NCBI RefSeq assembly: GCF_022513585.1
Contig: NZ_JAKWBF010000014.1
Coordinates: 62,001 to 126,000, forward strand
Reading direction: 5' to 3'
From: Gordonia gummivorans
GTDB lineage: Bacteria > Actinomycetota > Actinomycetes > Mycobacteriales > Mycobacteriaceae
DNA length: 64,000 bases
Shown: positions 16,088 to 24,403 of the stretch, in pieces
Numbering within the stretch: the stretch's first letter is position 1
Layout: each line of letters starts with the position of its first letter
Made by a program: the position numbers and the translations under genes
Notes under the pieces: generated by a model
What the model was told of the DNA's origin: nothing
Seen by the model: the letters and a program-made list of their open reading frames with translations, nothing else
The model's database searches: none

Positions 16088-17518
16088 ATGAGTTTCATGA
16101 CGGAACTCACTGATCGAGTCAGAACATCGGCGTCCGCGCCGCATCGGCCCGGCATCGTGTTGCTGGTGCTGTCGCTGGCGGCCTTCATGGCCAGCCTCGA
16201 CGTCTTCATCGTCAACGTCGCGTTCGACGACATCGGTCGCGATTTCCCGGGGACCGGCCTGGCCGAGTTGTCCTGGGTCCTCAACGCGTACACGATCGTC
16301 TACGCCGCACTGCTGGTCCCGGCGGGCCGAATCGCCGATCGTTACGGTCGCAAGGGAGCGTTCCTCGTCGGCCTCGCGCTGTTCACCGTCGCGAGTGCGG
16401 CTTGTGCTCTTGCCCAGGGGATTTGGTGGTTGGTGGCGTTCCGGGTGCTACAGGCGGTCGGAGCGGCGATCCTGACACCGGCCAGCCTCGGGCTCGTGGT
16501 GTCGACGATGCCGGCCGCGGTGCGCGCCCGGTCGGTGCGTATCTGGGCCGCCACCGGAGCGCTGGCCGCAGCACTTGGGCCCGCGGTCGGTGGTCTGCTC
16601 GTCGAGGCATCGTGGCGGTGGGTGTTCCTCGTCAACGTGCCGGTCGGGGTCGCGGCCCTCATCGCGGGTGCCGTGGTGATCTCACGATCGGTTGACGAAA
16701 CCGATGCGCAGATTCCCGACCTCTTGGGTGCCGGGCTGCTGGCCGTCGCCATCGCGGCACTGACCCTCGGGCTCGTCGAGGGGCCCGATTGGGGGTGGAC
16801 CGACCCAAGGATCGTCGGCGCTTGGATTGTGGCAGCGGTCGCGTTGGCAGGGTTCATCGTCAGTTCCACCCGGCATCGGGTACCGGTGATCGACCCGGCT
16901 CTGTTGCGAGTGCGCTCGTTCGCCTTCTCGAACCTCACCGCGGTACTGTTCGCCATTCCGTTCGCCGGTGCACTTCTCGCCAACATCCTGTGGCTGCAAC
17001 AGGTCTGGGGATACTCGGCGATCAAGACCGGCTTCGCCGTGTCGACCGGTCCGCTCATGGTGCCGATCTTTGCCGCGGTGGCGCACCGACTCAGCGCACG
17101 AATCCCGGTGGGTGTCATCGTTTCTGCGGGTTGTGTCCTGTTCGGATTGGGCGGTGTGCTGATCGCGTTGTCGGTGGATTCGACGCCGGATTACGCGACG
17201 GAGATCCTGCCCGGGTGGCTGATCGGTGGCATCGGGGTCGGGCTGGCGCTGCCGTCGATCCTGTCGTCGGCGACTGCGGACCTTCCCGCGCATCAGGCGG
17301 CGACAGGAAGTGCCGTGGTCAACATGAGCCGCCAGATCGGCATGGCGCTCGGCGTCAGCCTGTTGGTCGCGATCCTGGGCACGCCGATCGGATACGCCGC
17401 CGCGCACAACGCCTTTCAGGAGGCGTGGTGGGTTCTTGCCGTGGTGGCGGTCGCGGGAGCGGTTGCCGCACTGGGCATGACGCCGCCGAAGACTCCTTCC
17501 ACCCCACCCGCTGGCTGA
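16088..17518 (+). CDS. MFS multidrug exporter, DHA2 (14-helix) family
   Basis: A 476-residue proton-driven exporter with 14 predicted helices. Helix 1 carries LAAFMASLDVFIVNVAF, the usual acidic start motif. The A-motif GRIADRYGRKGAF follows near residue 81, and antiporter motif C is in the fifth helix (AALGPAVGGLLVEASWRW). The start is taken at ATG 16088; ATG 16097 is also possible. It is divergent from the HxlR regulator and presumably induced by its own substrates. The 3' end runs to within 7 bp of the convergent glfT1 gene. The substrate range is unknown. Confidence 0.87.
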   Translation: MSFMTELTDRVRTSASAPHRPGIVLLVLSLAAFMASLDVFIVNVAFDDIGRDFPGTGLAELSWVLNAYTIVYAALLVPAGRIADRYGRKGAFLVGLALFTVASAACALAQGIWWLVAFRVLQAVGAAILTPASLGLVVSTMPAAVRARSVRIWAATGALAAALGPAVGGLLVEASWRWVFLVNVPVGVAALIAGAVVISRSVDETDAQIPDLLGAGLLAVAIAALTLGLVEGPDWGWTDPRIVGAWIVAAVALAGFIVSSTRHRVPVIDPALLRVRSFAFSNLTAVLFAIPFAGALLANILWLQQVWGYSAIKTGFAVSTGPLMVPIFAAVAHRLSARIPVGVIVSAGCVLFGLGGVLIALSVDSTPDYATEILPGWLIGGIGVGLALPSILSSATADLPAHQAATGSAVVNMSRQIGMALGVSLLVAILGTPIGYAAAHNAFQEAWWVLAVVAVAGAVAALGMTPPKTPSTPPAG

Positions 17519-17525
17519 GGTGCGG

Positions 17526-18428
17526 TTATGGGCGACTGAACTTCTCGGACCGGCCCAGCCTGCGCAGCCGGACCCACTCGGCGAAACCTTTCGGATCGCG
17601 TTGCTGCACAAGGAAGTACCAACCGAATCGGGCGTATTCCTGTGGGATGAGTTTGCGCATGCCGGGTTGGCTCATCAGGTAGCCGCGGTTGCGGTAGGTG
17701 AAGAACCGCTTGACGGCGTTGTCGGGGTACTGGGTGTGCATCCGGCCACCGAGGATGGGCCGGAACTCCGCCGACCCGTCGGGGTGGAGGTAGCCGGCGC
17801 GCAGGCAGGTGCCGAAGCGCGCGCCCGAACGGACGAGCCGTCGGTGCACCTCAACCTCGTCCCCGCGGAAGAACAGTCGCAGATCCGGCACGCCGACTTG
17901 CTCGAGGCACGACGCGGAGAACAGCGCACCGTTGAAGAGCGAGGCAATGCCGGGCAGGAGGTCGGAGTCGTCGTCGAGGAACAGTTCCGAGCGCTTGCGG
18001 CGCCACACGAGGCCGCGACGGAGCGGGAACGCGAGGGTGTCGGGGTCGTCGATGTTGGCGACCACCGGTGACACCTCGTCGAGCTGATGCCGTGCGGCAC
18101 AGTCCAACAGCGTGCCGAGAACCTGTGTGCCGTCGGGGCGGCCGTCGTCGTCGGCGCACCACACCCAGTCGGCGCCCAATGCCAGGGCGTGCAGCATGCC
18201 GAGGGCGAAGCCGCCGGCTCCGCCGAGGTTGCGCTGCGATCCCAGGTAGGTCGTCGGGACAGGCTGTGCGGCAACAAGTTTCGCCACAGCATCGTCATCA
18301 TCGTTGTCGATGACGATCAGGTGATCGACGGCGCGCTCCTGTCCGCTCACCACCTTCAGTGATTCGGCGAGCAACTCGACTCGACGGTGGGTCACCACCA
18401 CCGCGACCACCCGCGCATCGTCGGTCAT
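17526..18428 (-). CDS. glfT1: Galactofuranosyltransferase GlfT1
   Basis: GlfT1 adds the first galactofuranose residues to decaprenyl-PP-GlcNAc-rhamnose, priming galactan on the inner face of the membrane. The 300-residue product is a GT2 enzyme: VVVTHRRVELLAESL at the start, IDNDDDD near 40, WCADDDGRPD near 90 as the metal-binding DDD motif, then FFRGDEVE and YRNRGYL. The length equals the M. tuberculosis Rv3782 class. The ATG overlaps the stop of wzt (ATGA) and it is last in a wzm-wzt-glfT1 operon. The same three genes sit together in M. tuberculosis (Rv3781-Rv3783, as recalled) in a different internal order. Confidence 0.94.
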   Translation of the reverse strand: MTDDARVVAVVVTHRRVELLAESLKVVSGQERAVDHLIVIDNDDDDAVAKLVAAQPVPTTYLGSQRNLGGAGGFALGMLHALALGADWVWCADDDGRPDGTQVLGTLLDCAARHQLDEVSPVVANIDDPDTLAFPLRRGLVWRRKRSELFLDDDSDLLPGIASLFNGALFSASCLEQVGVPDLRLFFRGDEVEVHRRLVRSGARFGTCLRAGYLHPDGSAEFRPILGGRMHTQYPDNAVKRFFTYRNRGYLMSQPGMRKLIPQEYARFGWYFLVQQRDPKGFAEWVRLRRLGRSEKFSRP

Positions 18429-19228
18429 GACTTGTCCAGGTTGGCCAGAACCTTGCGGACGTGCTCGGCGGCCTTGGGTCCCTCGTACGCCCCGACCACC
18501 TCTTCGATGCCGCCCTCCATCTTGATCTGACCGTGGTCGATCCAGAGTGCGCGGTCGCAGAGCTGCGCGAGGAATTCATTGGAGTGGCTGGCGAACACGA
18601 GGATGCCCGACCGCTCGACAAGCGCCTGCAGCCGTGCCCGCGCCTTCTTCATGAAGTCCGCGTCGACCGCGCCGATGCCCTCGTCGAGGATCAGGATCTC
18701 CGGGTCGATCGACGTCACCACCCCGAGCGCGACGCGCACCCGCATACCGGTCGAATAGGTGCGCAGCGGCATCTCGAGGTGATCGCCGAGTTCGGTGAAT
18801 TCGGCGATGTCGTCGATCTTCTTCAGCATCTCCTTGCGGGTCAGGCCCAGGAACATGCCACGGATGATGATGTTCTCGTAGCCGGAGATCTCCGGGTCCA
18901 TCCCGACGCCGAGGTCGAACACCGGCGCCACGCGTCCGTTGACGCGGCATGCGCCTCGGGTGGGCTCGTAGATCCCCGACAGCAAACGCAGCAGCGTCGA
19001 CTTGCCGGCACCGTTGTGGCCGACGAGGCCGACGCGGTCGCCGTGTTTGAGGTGGAGGTTGATGTCGCGCAACGCCTCCACCACGATCACGTCGGAGTCG
19101 GTGGAGCCGATGACGCCACCGGCTGCGCCGATCACGGACTTCTTCAGTGAGCGGGTCTTGGCGTCGAAGATGGGGAAGTCGACGCAGGCGTCCCAGGTGT
19201 CGACGCGAACCCTGTTGTCAGGTGCCAT
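18425..19228 (-). CDS. wzt: Galactan-export ABC transporter ATPase Wzt (RfbE-like)
   Basis: A 267-residue ATPase of the O-antigen and polysaccharide exporter class. Motifs are Walker A GHNGAGKST near 75, signature YSTGMRVRVALG near 160, Walker [10 protein letters not shown] near 178 and switch histidine FASHSNEF near 212. It lacks the C-terminal carbohydrate-binding domain of some Wzt proteins, as does the mycobacterial Rv3781. With Wzm it is proposed to flip the lipid-linked galactan across the membrane before arabinan is added. It sits between wzm and glfT1 on the minus strand. Confidence 0.93.
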   Translation of the reverse strand: MAPDNRVRVDTWDACVDFPIFDAKTRSLKKSVIGAAGGVIGSTDSDVIVVEALRDINLHLKHGDRVGLVGHNGAGKSTLLRLLSGIYEPTRGACRVNGRVAPVFDLGVGMDPEISGYENIIIRGMFLGLTRKEMLKKIDDIAEFTELGDHLEMPLRTYSTGMRVRVALGVVTSIDPEILILDEGIGAVDADFMKKARARLQALVERSGILVFASHSNEFLAQLCDRALWIDHGQIKMEGGIEEVVGAYEGPKAAEHVRKVLANLDKS

Positions 19229-19237
19229 GGTGAGGTC

Positions 19238-20104
19238 CTAAACCCAGTACGCCACGCGGGCGCGGTAGTTGCGCATCACGAACATCGCCATCGCCCAGCC
19301 GACCGCGGTGCACCCGAGCACGATGATCCAGTGATAGAGCTCCACGTTGTCCCCGAGTAGTTCCCCGCGGGAGATCTCGAGGTAATGAAACATCGGGTTG
19401 AGCTCGACGATCCGCAGCCGAGACGAGTCGTCGCCCGCCGTGGTCTCGCTCAGGCTCTGCGCCGACCAGATGATCGGGGTCATGAAGAACACGAGGCGTA
19501 CGACGGTCGTCAGCAGCTGGCCGATGTCCCGGAACCTGGTCGAGAGGATGCCGAACACGATCGAGACCCAGATCGCGTTGAGGATGAACAGACCCATGGC
19601 CGGGATCACGAGCAGCATCGAGAAACTGAACGGCGGTGGGAACACGATGAAGATCACCACGATGATCACCACGTTGTGGGCGAAGATGATCAGCTGCCGC
19701 CACACCACGCGGTACACGTGAACGCTCACCGGTGCCGGAAGCTGTTTGATCAGGCCTTCGTTCTTGGCGAAGATCTCCGACCCTTCCAGGATCGAGCTCT
19801 CGATGAAGGCCCAGAAGATGAAGCCCAGGGCCACGTACGGCAAGAATTTGCTCAGGTCCTGGCCGAACAGTTCGCCGTAGAGCAGCCCCATGGCGACCGC
19901 GGTGACGCCGGTCGCGATGGTGATCCACAACGGCCCGAGAACCGACCGTCGATACCGCTGCCTGATGTCTTGCCAGCCCAGGTGGAACCACAGTTCGCGG
20001 CTGTCGACACCGTCGCGGAGGTCCTTCACCGCACGTCGGAGCGTGCGTGAATCCGAACTCTCGGGACGCGCTGGGATCGCGTCGTCGTCGACTACCGCTG
20101 ACAC
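19238..20104 (-). CDS. wzm: Galactan-export ABC transporter permease Wzm (RfbD-like)
   Basis: A 288-residue ABC-2 type permease with about six helices. A cytoplasmic N-terminus leads into HLGWQDIRQRYRRSVLGPLW, the classic motif of polysaccharide exporters. It is followed by ELFGQDLSKFLPYVALGF and NPMFHYLEISR near the end. It pairs with Wzt encoded 9 bp downstream. The start is GTG 20104 (VSAVVDDD). The bpa gene lies about 50 bp downstream on the map, with the same orientation and upstream in transcription. Loss of this exporter is expected to be lethal or growth-limiting in arabinogalactan-producing bacteria. Confidence 0.93.
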   Translation of the reverse strand: MSAVVDDDAIPARPESSDSRTLRRAVKDLRDGVDSRELWFHLGWQDIRQRYRRSVLGPLWITIATGVTAVAMGLLYGELFGQDLSKFLPYVALGFIFWAFIESSILEGSEIFAKNEGLIKQLPAPVSVHVYRVVWRQLIIFAHNVVIIVVIFIVFPPPFSFSMLLVIPAMGLFILNAIWVSIVFGILSTRFRDIGQLLTTVVRLVFFMTPIIWSAQSLSETTAGDDSSRLRIVELNPMFHYLEISRGELLGDNVELYHWIIVLGCTAVGWAMAMFVMRNYRARVAYWV

Positions 20105-20156
20105 GGGGACTCACTGTACTTGCCGGTAGAGATCAGACCCTCGCGCGCCCGGGTGT

Positions 20157-20696
20157 TCAGAGGTACTGGCCGGTGCTGGGTCCGTGGGGACCGCCGGCCG
20201 TCATCCCGGGCGGCAGCGCGCCCTGACGCATCTGCTCGAGCTGGGCGCGGGCCGCCATCTGCTGCGCGAACAGCGCCGTCTGGATGCCGTGGAACAGGCC
20301 TTCGAGCCAGCCGACGAGCTGGGCTTGGGCGATGCGCAGTTCGGCGTCGGACGGGGTGGCGTCGTCGGTGAACGGCAAGGCCAGCCGCTCGAGTTCCTCG
20401 CGGAGCTCGGGTGCCAGCCCGTCTTCGAGTTCCCGGATCGACGACTCGTGGATCTCGCGCAGACGTGCGCGTGACGCGTCGTCGAGCGGAGCGGCGCGCA
20501 CCTCCTCGAGGAGCTGCTTGATCATGGTGCCGATCCGCATCACCTTGGCCGGCTGTTCGACCATGTCGGCGATGTTGGCCTGCTCGTCGTCCTTGCCGGC
20601 GGTCGCGTCGGAGCCGCCGACGATGATGACATTGTCGGCGTCGGGGGTGGGCGTGCCGCCGAACGGGCCGGGGGTTGTGTCGTCGCTCATCATCAT
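20157..20696 (-). CDS. bpa: Bacterial proteasome activator Bpa (PafE, Rv3780-like)
   Basis: Bpa forms an ATP-independent ring that docks on the 20S proteasome and opens its gate for unfolded or damaged proteins. The 179-residue product ends in GQYL, the C-terminal motif that inserts into the proteasome alpha-ring pockets. The helical core is recognisable: PAKVMRIGTMIKQLLEEVR, ELEDGLAPELREELERLALP and AQLVGWLEGLFHGIQTALFA. The N-terminus is disordered and acidic, as in the M. tuberculosis protein. Three ATG codons in a row start the gene (20696, 20693, 20690). It is just upstream of wzm on the same strand, as Rv3780 neighbours Rv3781. Confidence 0.95.
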   Translation of the reverse strand: MMMSDDTTPGPFGGTPTPDADNVIIVGGSDATAGKDDEQANIADMVEQPAKVMRIGTMIKQLLEEVRAAPLDDASRARLREIHESSIRELEDGLAPELREELERLALPFTDDATPSDAELRIAQAQLVGWLEGLFHGIQTALFAQQMAARAQLEQMRQGALPPGMTAGGPHGPSTGQYL

Positions 20697-20770
20697 GGGT
20701 CCATTGTGCAGAAAGCGGGCTCACACAAGAGGCGGAGGGCCACTTGTGCGCGCGGTCTATCGTTGTGCCC

Positions 20771-21967
20771 ATGCCGTTCGACGTCGCTCACGTGCGTGGT
20801 TTGTTTCCCTCGCTCGGTGACGGCTGGATCCACTTCGATCCGCAGGCCGGGATGCAAATACCGGATTCGGTCGCGAATGCGGTGTCGAGGGGATTCCGGC
20901 AGTTGGTGTCGGCACCCGGTGACGCCTATCCGGCGGCCCGGGAGAGTGCGGACGCCCTCGACGGCGCGCGTCGGGCGATCGGTGATCTGCTCGCCGCCGA
21001 CGCCGCGGGGGTGGTGCTCGGCCCGTCGCGAGCGGCGCTGTTGCACGCGTTTGCCGAGGCGATCGCCCCGAACACCTGGCTGCGCGGCGAGGTTGTCGTC
21101 AGCCGCCAGGACGACGAGGCCAACATCGTCCCCTGGTTGCGGATCGTCGACCGATTCGGCGCGCGTGTCCGATGGGCAGAGGTCGACGTCGAGACCGGCG
21201 GCCTGCCGGTGTGGCAGTACCCCGACCTGATCAACGAGAACACCGAGATCGTCGCGGTGACGTTGGCGTCGGGCACGACCGGTGCGATCACCGACGTCAA
21301 CGAGATCGCGCCGTTGACTCGCGAGGTGGGTGCGCTGCTCGTCGTCGACGCGACGAATGCCGCGCCCTATCTTCCGCTCGACATCCACGAACTCGCCGCC
21401 GACGTGCTGGTGGTTTCCGCGGAACGCTGGGGTGGACCGCGGATGGGGGCGATGGCGTTCCGGGAACCGCACACCATCGATCGTCTGCGGATGATGTCGA
21501 TGAATCCGCGTGCGACCGGGCCCGCGCGTCTGGAACTCGAACCGCATCAGGGTGCGTTGCTGGCCGGGGTGGTGGCGTCGGTGGAGCATCTCGCGGGCCT
21601 CGACGAGGACGGAATCGGCAAACGTCGTCGTCGGCTGGAAACCGCGATGGACGGCGTCTACGACTACCTGCAGCGTCTGACGTTCTACCTCACGACCACG
21701 TTGGAGCAGCTCAATCAGGTCAACCTGGTGGGCACCGAGGAGAACCGGATACCGGCGGTGAGTTTCACTGTCGAGGGTGTCAGCGCCGACAAGGTGGTGC
21801 GTCGCCTCGCCGACAACGGCATCTGCGCGCTGGGTGATCTGCCGAGTCGAGCGCTGAACAGGATGGGGGTCGACGACTTCGGTGGCGCGGTGACCATCGG
21901 TCTGGCCCCGTACTCGACGCCATACGAGGTTGATCACCTGGTCAGGACGCTCGGCTCGCTGGGCTGA
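20771..21967 (+). CDS. Aminotransferase class V / cysteine-desulfurase-like protein (Rv3778c-like), PLP lysine apparently absent
   Basis: A 398-residue fold-type I PLP-family protein. Recognisable blocks are HFDPQAGMQIP near 21-31, VVDATNAAPYLPLDIHELAAD near 191-211 and the C-terminal SFTVEGVSADKVVRRLAD. Where cysteine desulfurases carry the His-Lys that binds PLP (SGHKWxGP), this protein reads SAERWGGPRMGA, with Arg219 in place of lysine. It may therefore be catalytically altered or non-enzymatic. The gene is divergent from bpa with a 74-bp gap, the same arrangement recalled for Rv3778c and Rv3780. The start is ATG 20771. Confidence 0.82.
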   Translation: MPFDVAHVRGLFPSLGDGWIHFDPQAGMQIPDSVANAVSRGFRQLVSAPGDAYPAARESADALDGARRAIGDLLAADAAGVVLGPSRAALLHAFAEAIAPNTWLRGEVVVSRQDDEANIVPWLRIVDRFGARVRWAEVDVETGGLPVWQYPDLINENTEIVAVTLASGTTGAITDVNEIAPLTREVGALLVVDATNAAPYLPLDIHELAADVLVVSAERWGGPRMGAMAFREPHTIDRLRMMSMNPRATGPARLELEPHQGALLAGVVASVEHLAGLDEDGIGKRRRRLETAMDGVYDYLQRLTFYLTTTLEQLNQVNLVGTEENRIPAVSFTVEGVSADKVVRRLADNGICALGDLPSRALNRMGVDDFGGAVTIGLAPYSTPYEVDHLVRTLGSLG

Positions 21968-22038
21968 CACGCACGTTCATCTGGTCGGTTGACCCGAAGG
22001 ACTCGCGCTGCGCAATCGTGGCCGCTAGGTTGACGACA

Positions 22039-22509
22039 ATGAATGTTGACACGGACCGGCAGCGCGCACTGACGCCGCAGGAGGTCGAGACCTGGGGCGC
22101 ATTCGTCGACGGGGGCTGGGCGTTGATGGCGCGCGTCACCGACGAGATGAGTGCGCGGGGACTGGCCGTCGCCGACATGCGCTTGCTCGAAGCGCTCGAG
22201 GACACACCCGATCGCGGTATCAGCGAACTCGCAGACGCCGTCCACATGCGGGTCAGCACCGTGTCACGTCAGATTGCCCGGCTCATCGACGACGGTGAGG
22301 TCGAGAAGATCAAGTCCGACGGCGACGGCCGGCACCGGCTGGTGCGCCTGACGGAGCAGGGCCGAGCCACGCTGCATGAGCATGTGATGGTCCGTGACAG
22401 CGTGATTCGACGGCACGTCATAGACGTTTTGTCTCCGGAGGAATTCACCGCTCTCGGCGACGTATTCCGCCGAATTCGCGCGGGGATCCCCGGCTGCGCG
22501 GGCGAGTGA
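22039..22509 (+). CDS. MarR-family transcriptional regulator
   Basis: A 156-residue winged-helix regulator of normal MarR length. The DNA-recognition part is RGISELADAVHMRVSTVSRQIARLIDDGEVEK, here spanning about residues 62-93, with the wing SDGDGRHRLVRLTEQG following. The start is ATG 22039. It stands 71 bp after the class V aminotransferase gene on the same strand and precedes a long AT-richer non-coding stretch. Its target could be the downstream surface-protein gene or the preceding gene; nothing in the sequence decides. Confidence 0.88.
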   Translation: MNVDTDRQRALTPQEVETWGAFVDGGWALMARVTDEMSARGLAVADMRLLEALEDTPDRGISELADAVHMRVSTVSRQIARLIDDGEVEKIKSDGDGRHRLVRLTEQGRATLHEHVMVRDSVIRRHVIDVLSPEEFTALGDVFRRIRAGIPGCAGE

Positions 22510-22967
22510 GTTGACTCTCGATTTCCCGAGTTATCGTATGTGACTCAGGCATCGTTGTCCCGGAAATCGGAGAAATCCTTGTCCCCCTTTTGGGGGTCTC
22601 GTTCGAGGACTTCCGAACAAAAACAAGTCTTGGTCAAGCGTCCATATTCTCCACGCCACGCCGAAACGTAGGTCGCGCACTCATGAGCGGGGAAATCTGT
22701 TGCCGCTCGGGATTGTTCGCGCCCATTATTCAGGAGCCACTGGTGCTTCCCTGGATCAGTGGGACTTCCTATTGAGGATCTCGAAATGCGCGCATTGGTT
22801 TGTTAATTCCGGCAGGCTCGGCTCAATTTATGCTGCTTCTTTGAGCCGTGCCTATTTTGGTCGTTTACTGCATTCTGCAGAAAAGTTGTCGCCTGATTAT
22901 TAGTGTGTGTGACTGGGATCATACCCATTCCTTCATGAGCCACGCGACGAATAGATCGGGAAATCCG
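22510..22967 (+). other. AT-richer 458-bp non-coding leader of the surface-protein gene
   Basis: No convincing gene is present. Base composition is visibly richer in A and T than the flanking genes (TTTGTTAATTCC, GATTATTAG). It contains a small hairpin CCCCCTTTTGGGGG near 22583-22596 and a larger one at 22814-22853. A long leader with stems before a secreted-protein gene suggests post-transcriptional control or a recently acquired promoter region. Confidence 0.6.
22814..22853 (+). promoter_or_regulatory. Leader hairpin upstream of the secreted surface-protein gene
   Basis: AGGCTCGGCTCAA (22814-22826) pairs with TTGAGCCGTGCCT (22841-22853) with one mismatch and a 14-base loop. ATTTTGG follows directly. 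It lies about 115 bp before the start codon and could act as an attenuator, a terminator of an upstream transcript or an mRNA stabiliser. Confidence 0.5.
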
Positions 22968-24332
22968 ATGCAAAGAGCTCTCCGTCCCATCGCCACCACC
23001 ACCATCGCCTTTGCGAGTGTCACTGCGCTCGCGCTGGGCCCGATGACCACCCCGCCGGCGCTGACCCGCGATGTCGGGATCGAATCGCCGGCGATCGTCC
23101 CGACGGCCACGTGGACCGAATTGGTTCAGAACACGTCAGCGAACCTGGATCATCTGATACCGGTGCTGACGGCCGACCCATTGCCGGTGCTGTCGCAAAT
23201 CCTCGACAACAACCTCACCAGCCTCGGGAATGTTGCGGGTCCGACGATCGACATCGTCGTGGGTGGCGCGGGGTACGTGATCACCCTGCCGATCACCGCA
23301 GTGCAGGCGATCCAAGCGCTGTTCGGTGGCGGCGGGATCGAGGAAGCGGCTCAGATTCTGATCGGGCCGCTGGTTTCGCTGGTTCAGGGGCCAGGGTCTG
23401 AACTCTTCGACGCCGTCGTCGCGGCGCTGACGCAGCCGTTCCAGAACTTCGTGAACGCGCTAGGCACCATCACTCTCGAGAATGTCGCGGCTCTCGCGCT
23501 GGGCGTCGTTTCTCCGCTTCTCGCGACCGTCGTGGCGACGGTGGAAGCCATTCAGAACTTCGTCGGTGCCGTCAATGACGACGACAGTGATTTCGGCGAC
23601 GTGGTGCAGTCGCTGATCGACTTCATTCCCACCATCGTCGACGGGGCGCTCAACGGTGCGGATGTCGTTGACACGACGATCGATACCGGGCTTCCTTTGC
23701 TCCCGCCCATTGCCTTGACCTTGGCTGCAGGGGGCCTGCTGAGCCCCGCGGGAAACCTCGAGATCAGTGTTACGGGCTCAATCCTGCGTCCGGTGCTGAA
23801 CATTGCGGCGACAACCTCGGGAACGATTGTGACCATCAACAACTACCTTAAGCAGGTCGCCGAAGCGATCACGCCGGTGAATACGGCCGCCAATCGACTG
23901 AGCTCGGAGAATGTGTCCACCTTCGCCGCGCCCGATTCGACCGACGCCGAAGCTGACAAGACCGATACCGAGAAGACCGCCCCGGTCGACGATGCTGCAG
24001 CCAACACCGTCGTGAACACGACGAACGTCGGGAACCCAGAAGGGCAACCGACCGGCGAGCCGGAGGGTGGTGCTGCCGCGAAACCCAAGGCACTGGAGAT
24101 CCCCAAGCCGAAGTTGGGCAATGCCGGCAAGCCCAAGGGTGGTGATGGCGAGAAGTCGGAAAAGGACACTGCCGGGAAGCCCAACGGTGGTGACGCCGCA
24201 AAGCCGAACAGCGGTGACGCCGGCAAGCCCGACGGCGGCAGCCCGGAGGCCGGTGACGAGAGCGGAAACGCGGATGCCGGAAACCAGAGCGCCGACAACG
24301 GCGACAATGGTGGCGACGGCGACGACAGCTGA
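22968..24332 (+). CDS. Secreted protein with hydrophobic domain and Lys/Gly/Asp-rich low-complexity tail
   Basis: A 454-residue exported protein. The signal peptide covers RPIATTTIAFASVTALALGP (about 6-25). Residues about 45-320 are hydrophobic and alanine/valine-rich with repeated helical segments (LGNVAGPTIDIVVGGAGYVI, NVAALALGVVSPLLATVV), a texture also seen in mycobacterial surface proteins. Residues about 335-454 are disordered, with imperfect repeats such as NAGKPKGGDG, TAGKPNGGDA and DAGKPDGGS, and an Asp/Asn-rich end. No family is recognised. The start is taken at ATG 22968; ATG 22935 is possible. Length, tail and position suggest a cell-wall-associated or released protein. Confidence 0.75.
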   Translation: MQRALRPIATTTIAFASVTALALGPMTTPPALTRDVGIESPAIVPTATWTELVQNTSANLDHLIPVLTADPLPVLSQILDNNLTSLGNVAGPTIDIVVGGAGYVITLPITAVQAIQALFGGGGIEEAAQILIGPLVSLVQGPGSELFDAVVAALTQPFQNFVNALGTITLENVAALALGVVSPLLATVVATVEAIQNFVGAVNDDDSDFGDVVQSLIDFIPTIVDGALNGADVVDTTIDTGLPLLPPIALTLAAGGLLSPAGNLEISVTGSILRPVLNIAATTSGTIVTINNYLKQVAEAITPVNTAANRLSSENVSTFAAPDSTDAEADKTDTEKTAPVDDAAANTVVNTTNVGNPEGQPTGEPEGGAAAKPKALEIPKPKLGNAGKPKGGDGEKSEKDTAGKPNGGDAAKPNSGDAGKPDGGSPEAGDESGNADAGNQSADNGDNGGDGDDS

Positions 24333-24341
24333 TCCGACATT

Positions 24342-24390
24342 GATCCGTTTGAAGTTGAGTCCGGAATTCGGGCTCAACTTCAAACGGATC
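24342..24390. terminator. Strong bidirectional hairpin between convergent genes
   Basis: GATCCGTTTGAAGTTGAG (24342-24359) pairs perfectly with CTCAACTTCAAACGGATC (24373-24390). The stem continues through a T-G wobble and CCG/CGG to a five-base loop. It lies between the stops of two convergent genes. There is no long T-tract, so it may act as a two-way transcription stop or as an mRNA 3' end protector. Confidence 0.8.
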
Positions 24391-24403
24391 GCGCTTCTCG
24401 CTG

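Noticed and set aside
22590..22903. Two small plus-strand frames (61 and 67 codons) in the AT-richer leader
   Set aside because: No ribosome site, no conserved character and mutual overlap. The region is better explained as leader or promoter sequence.
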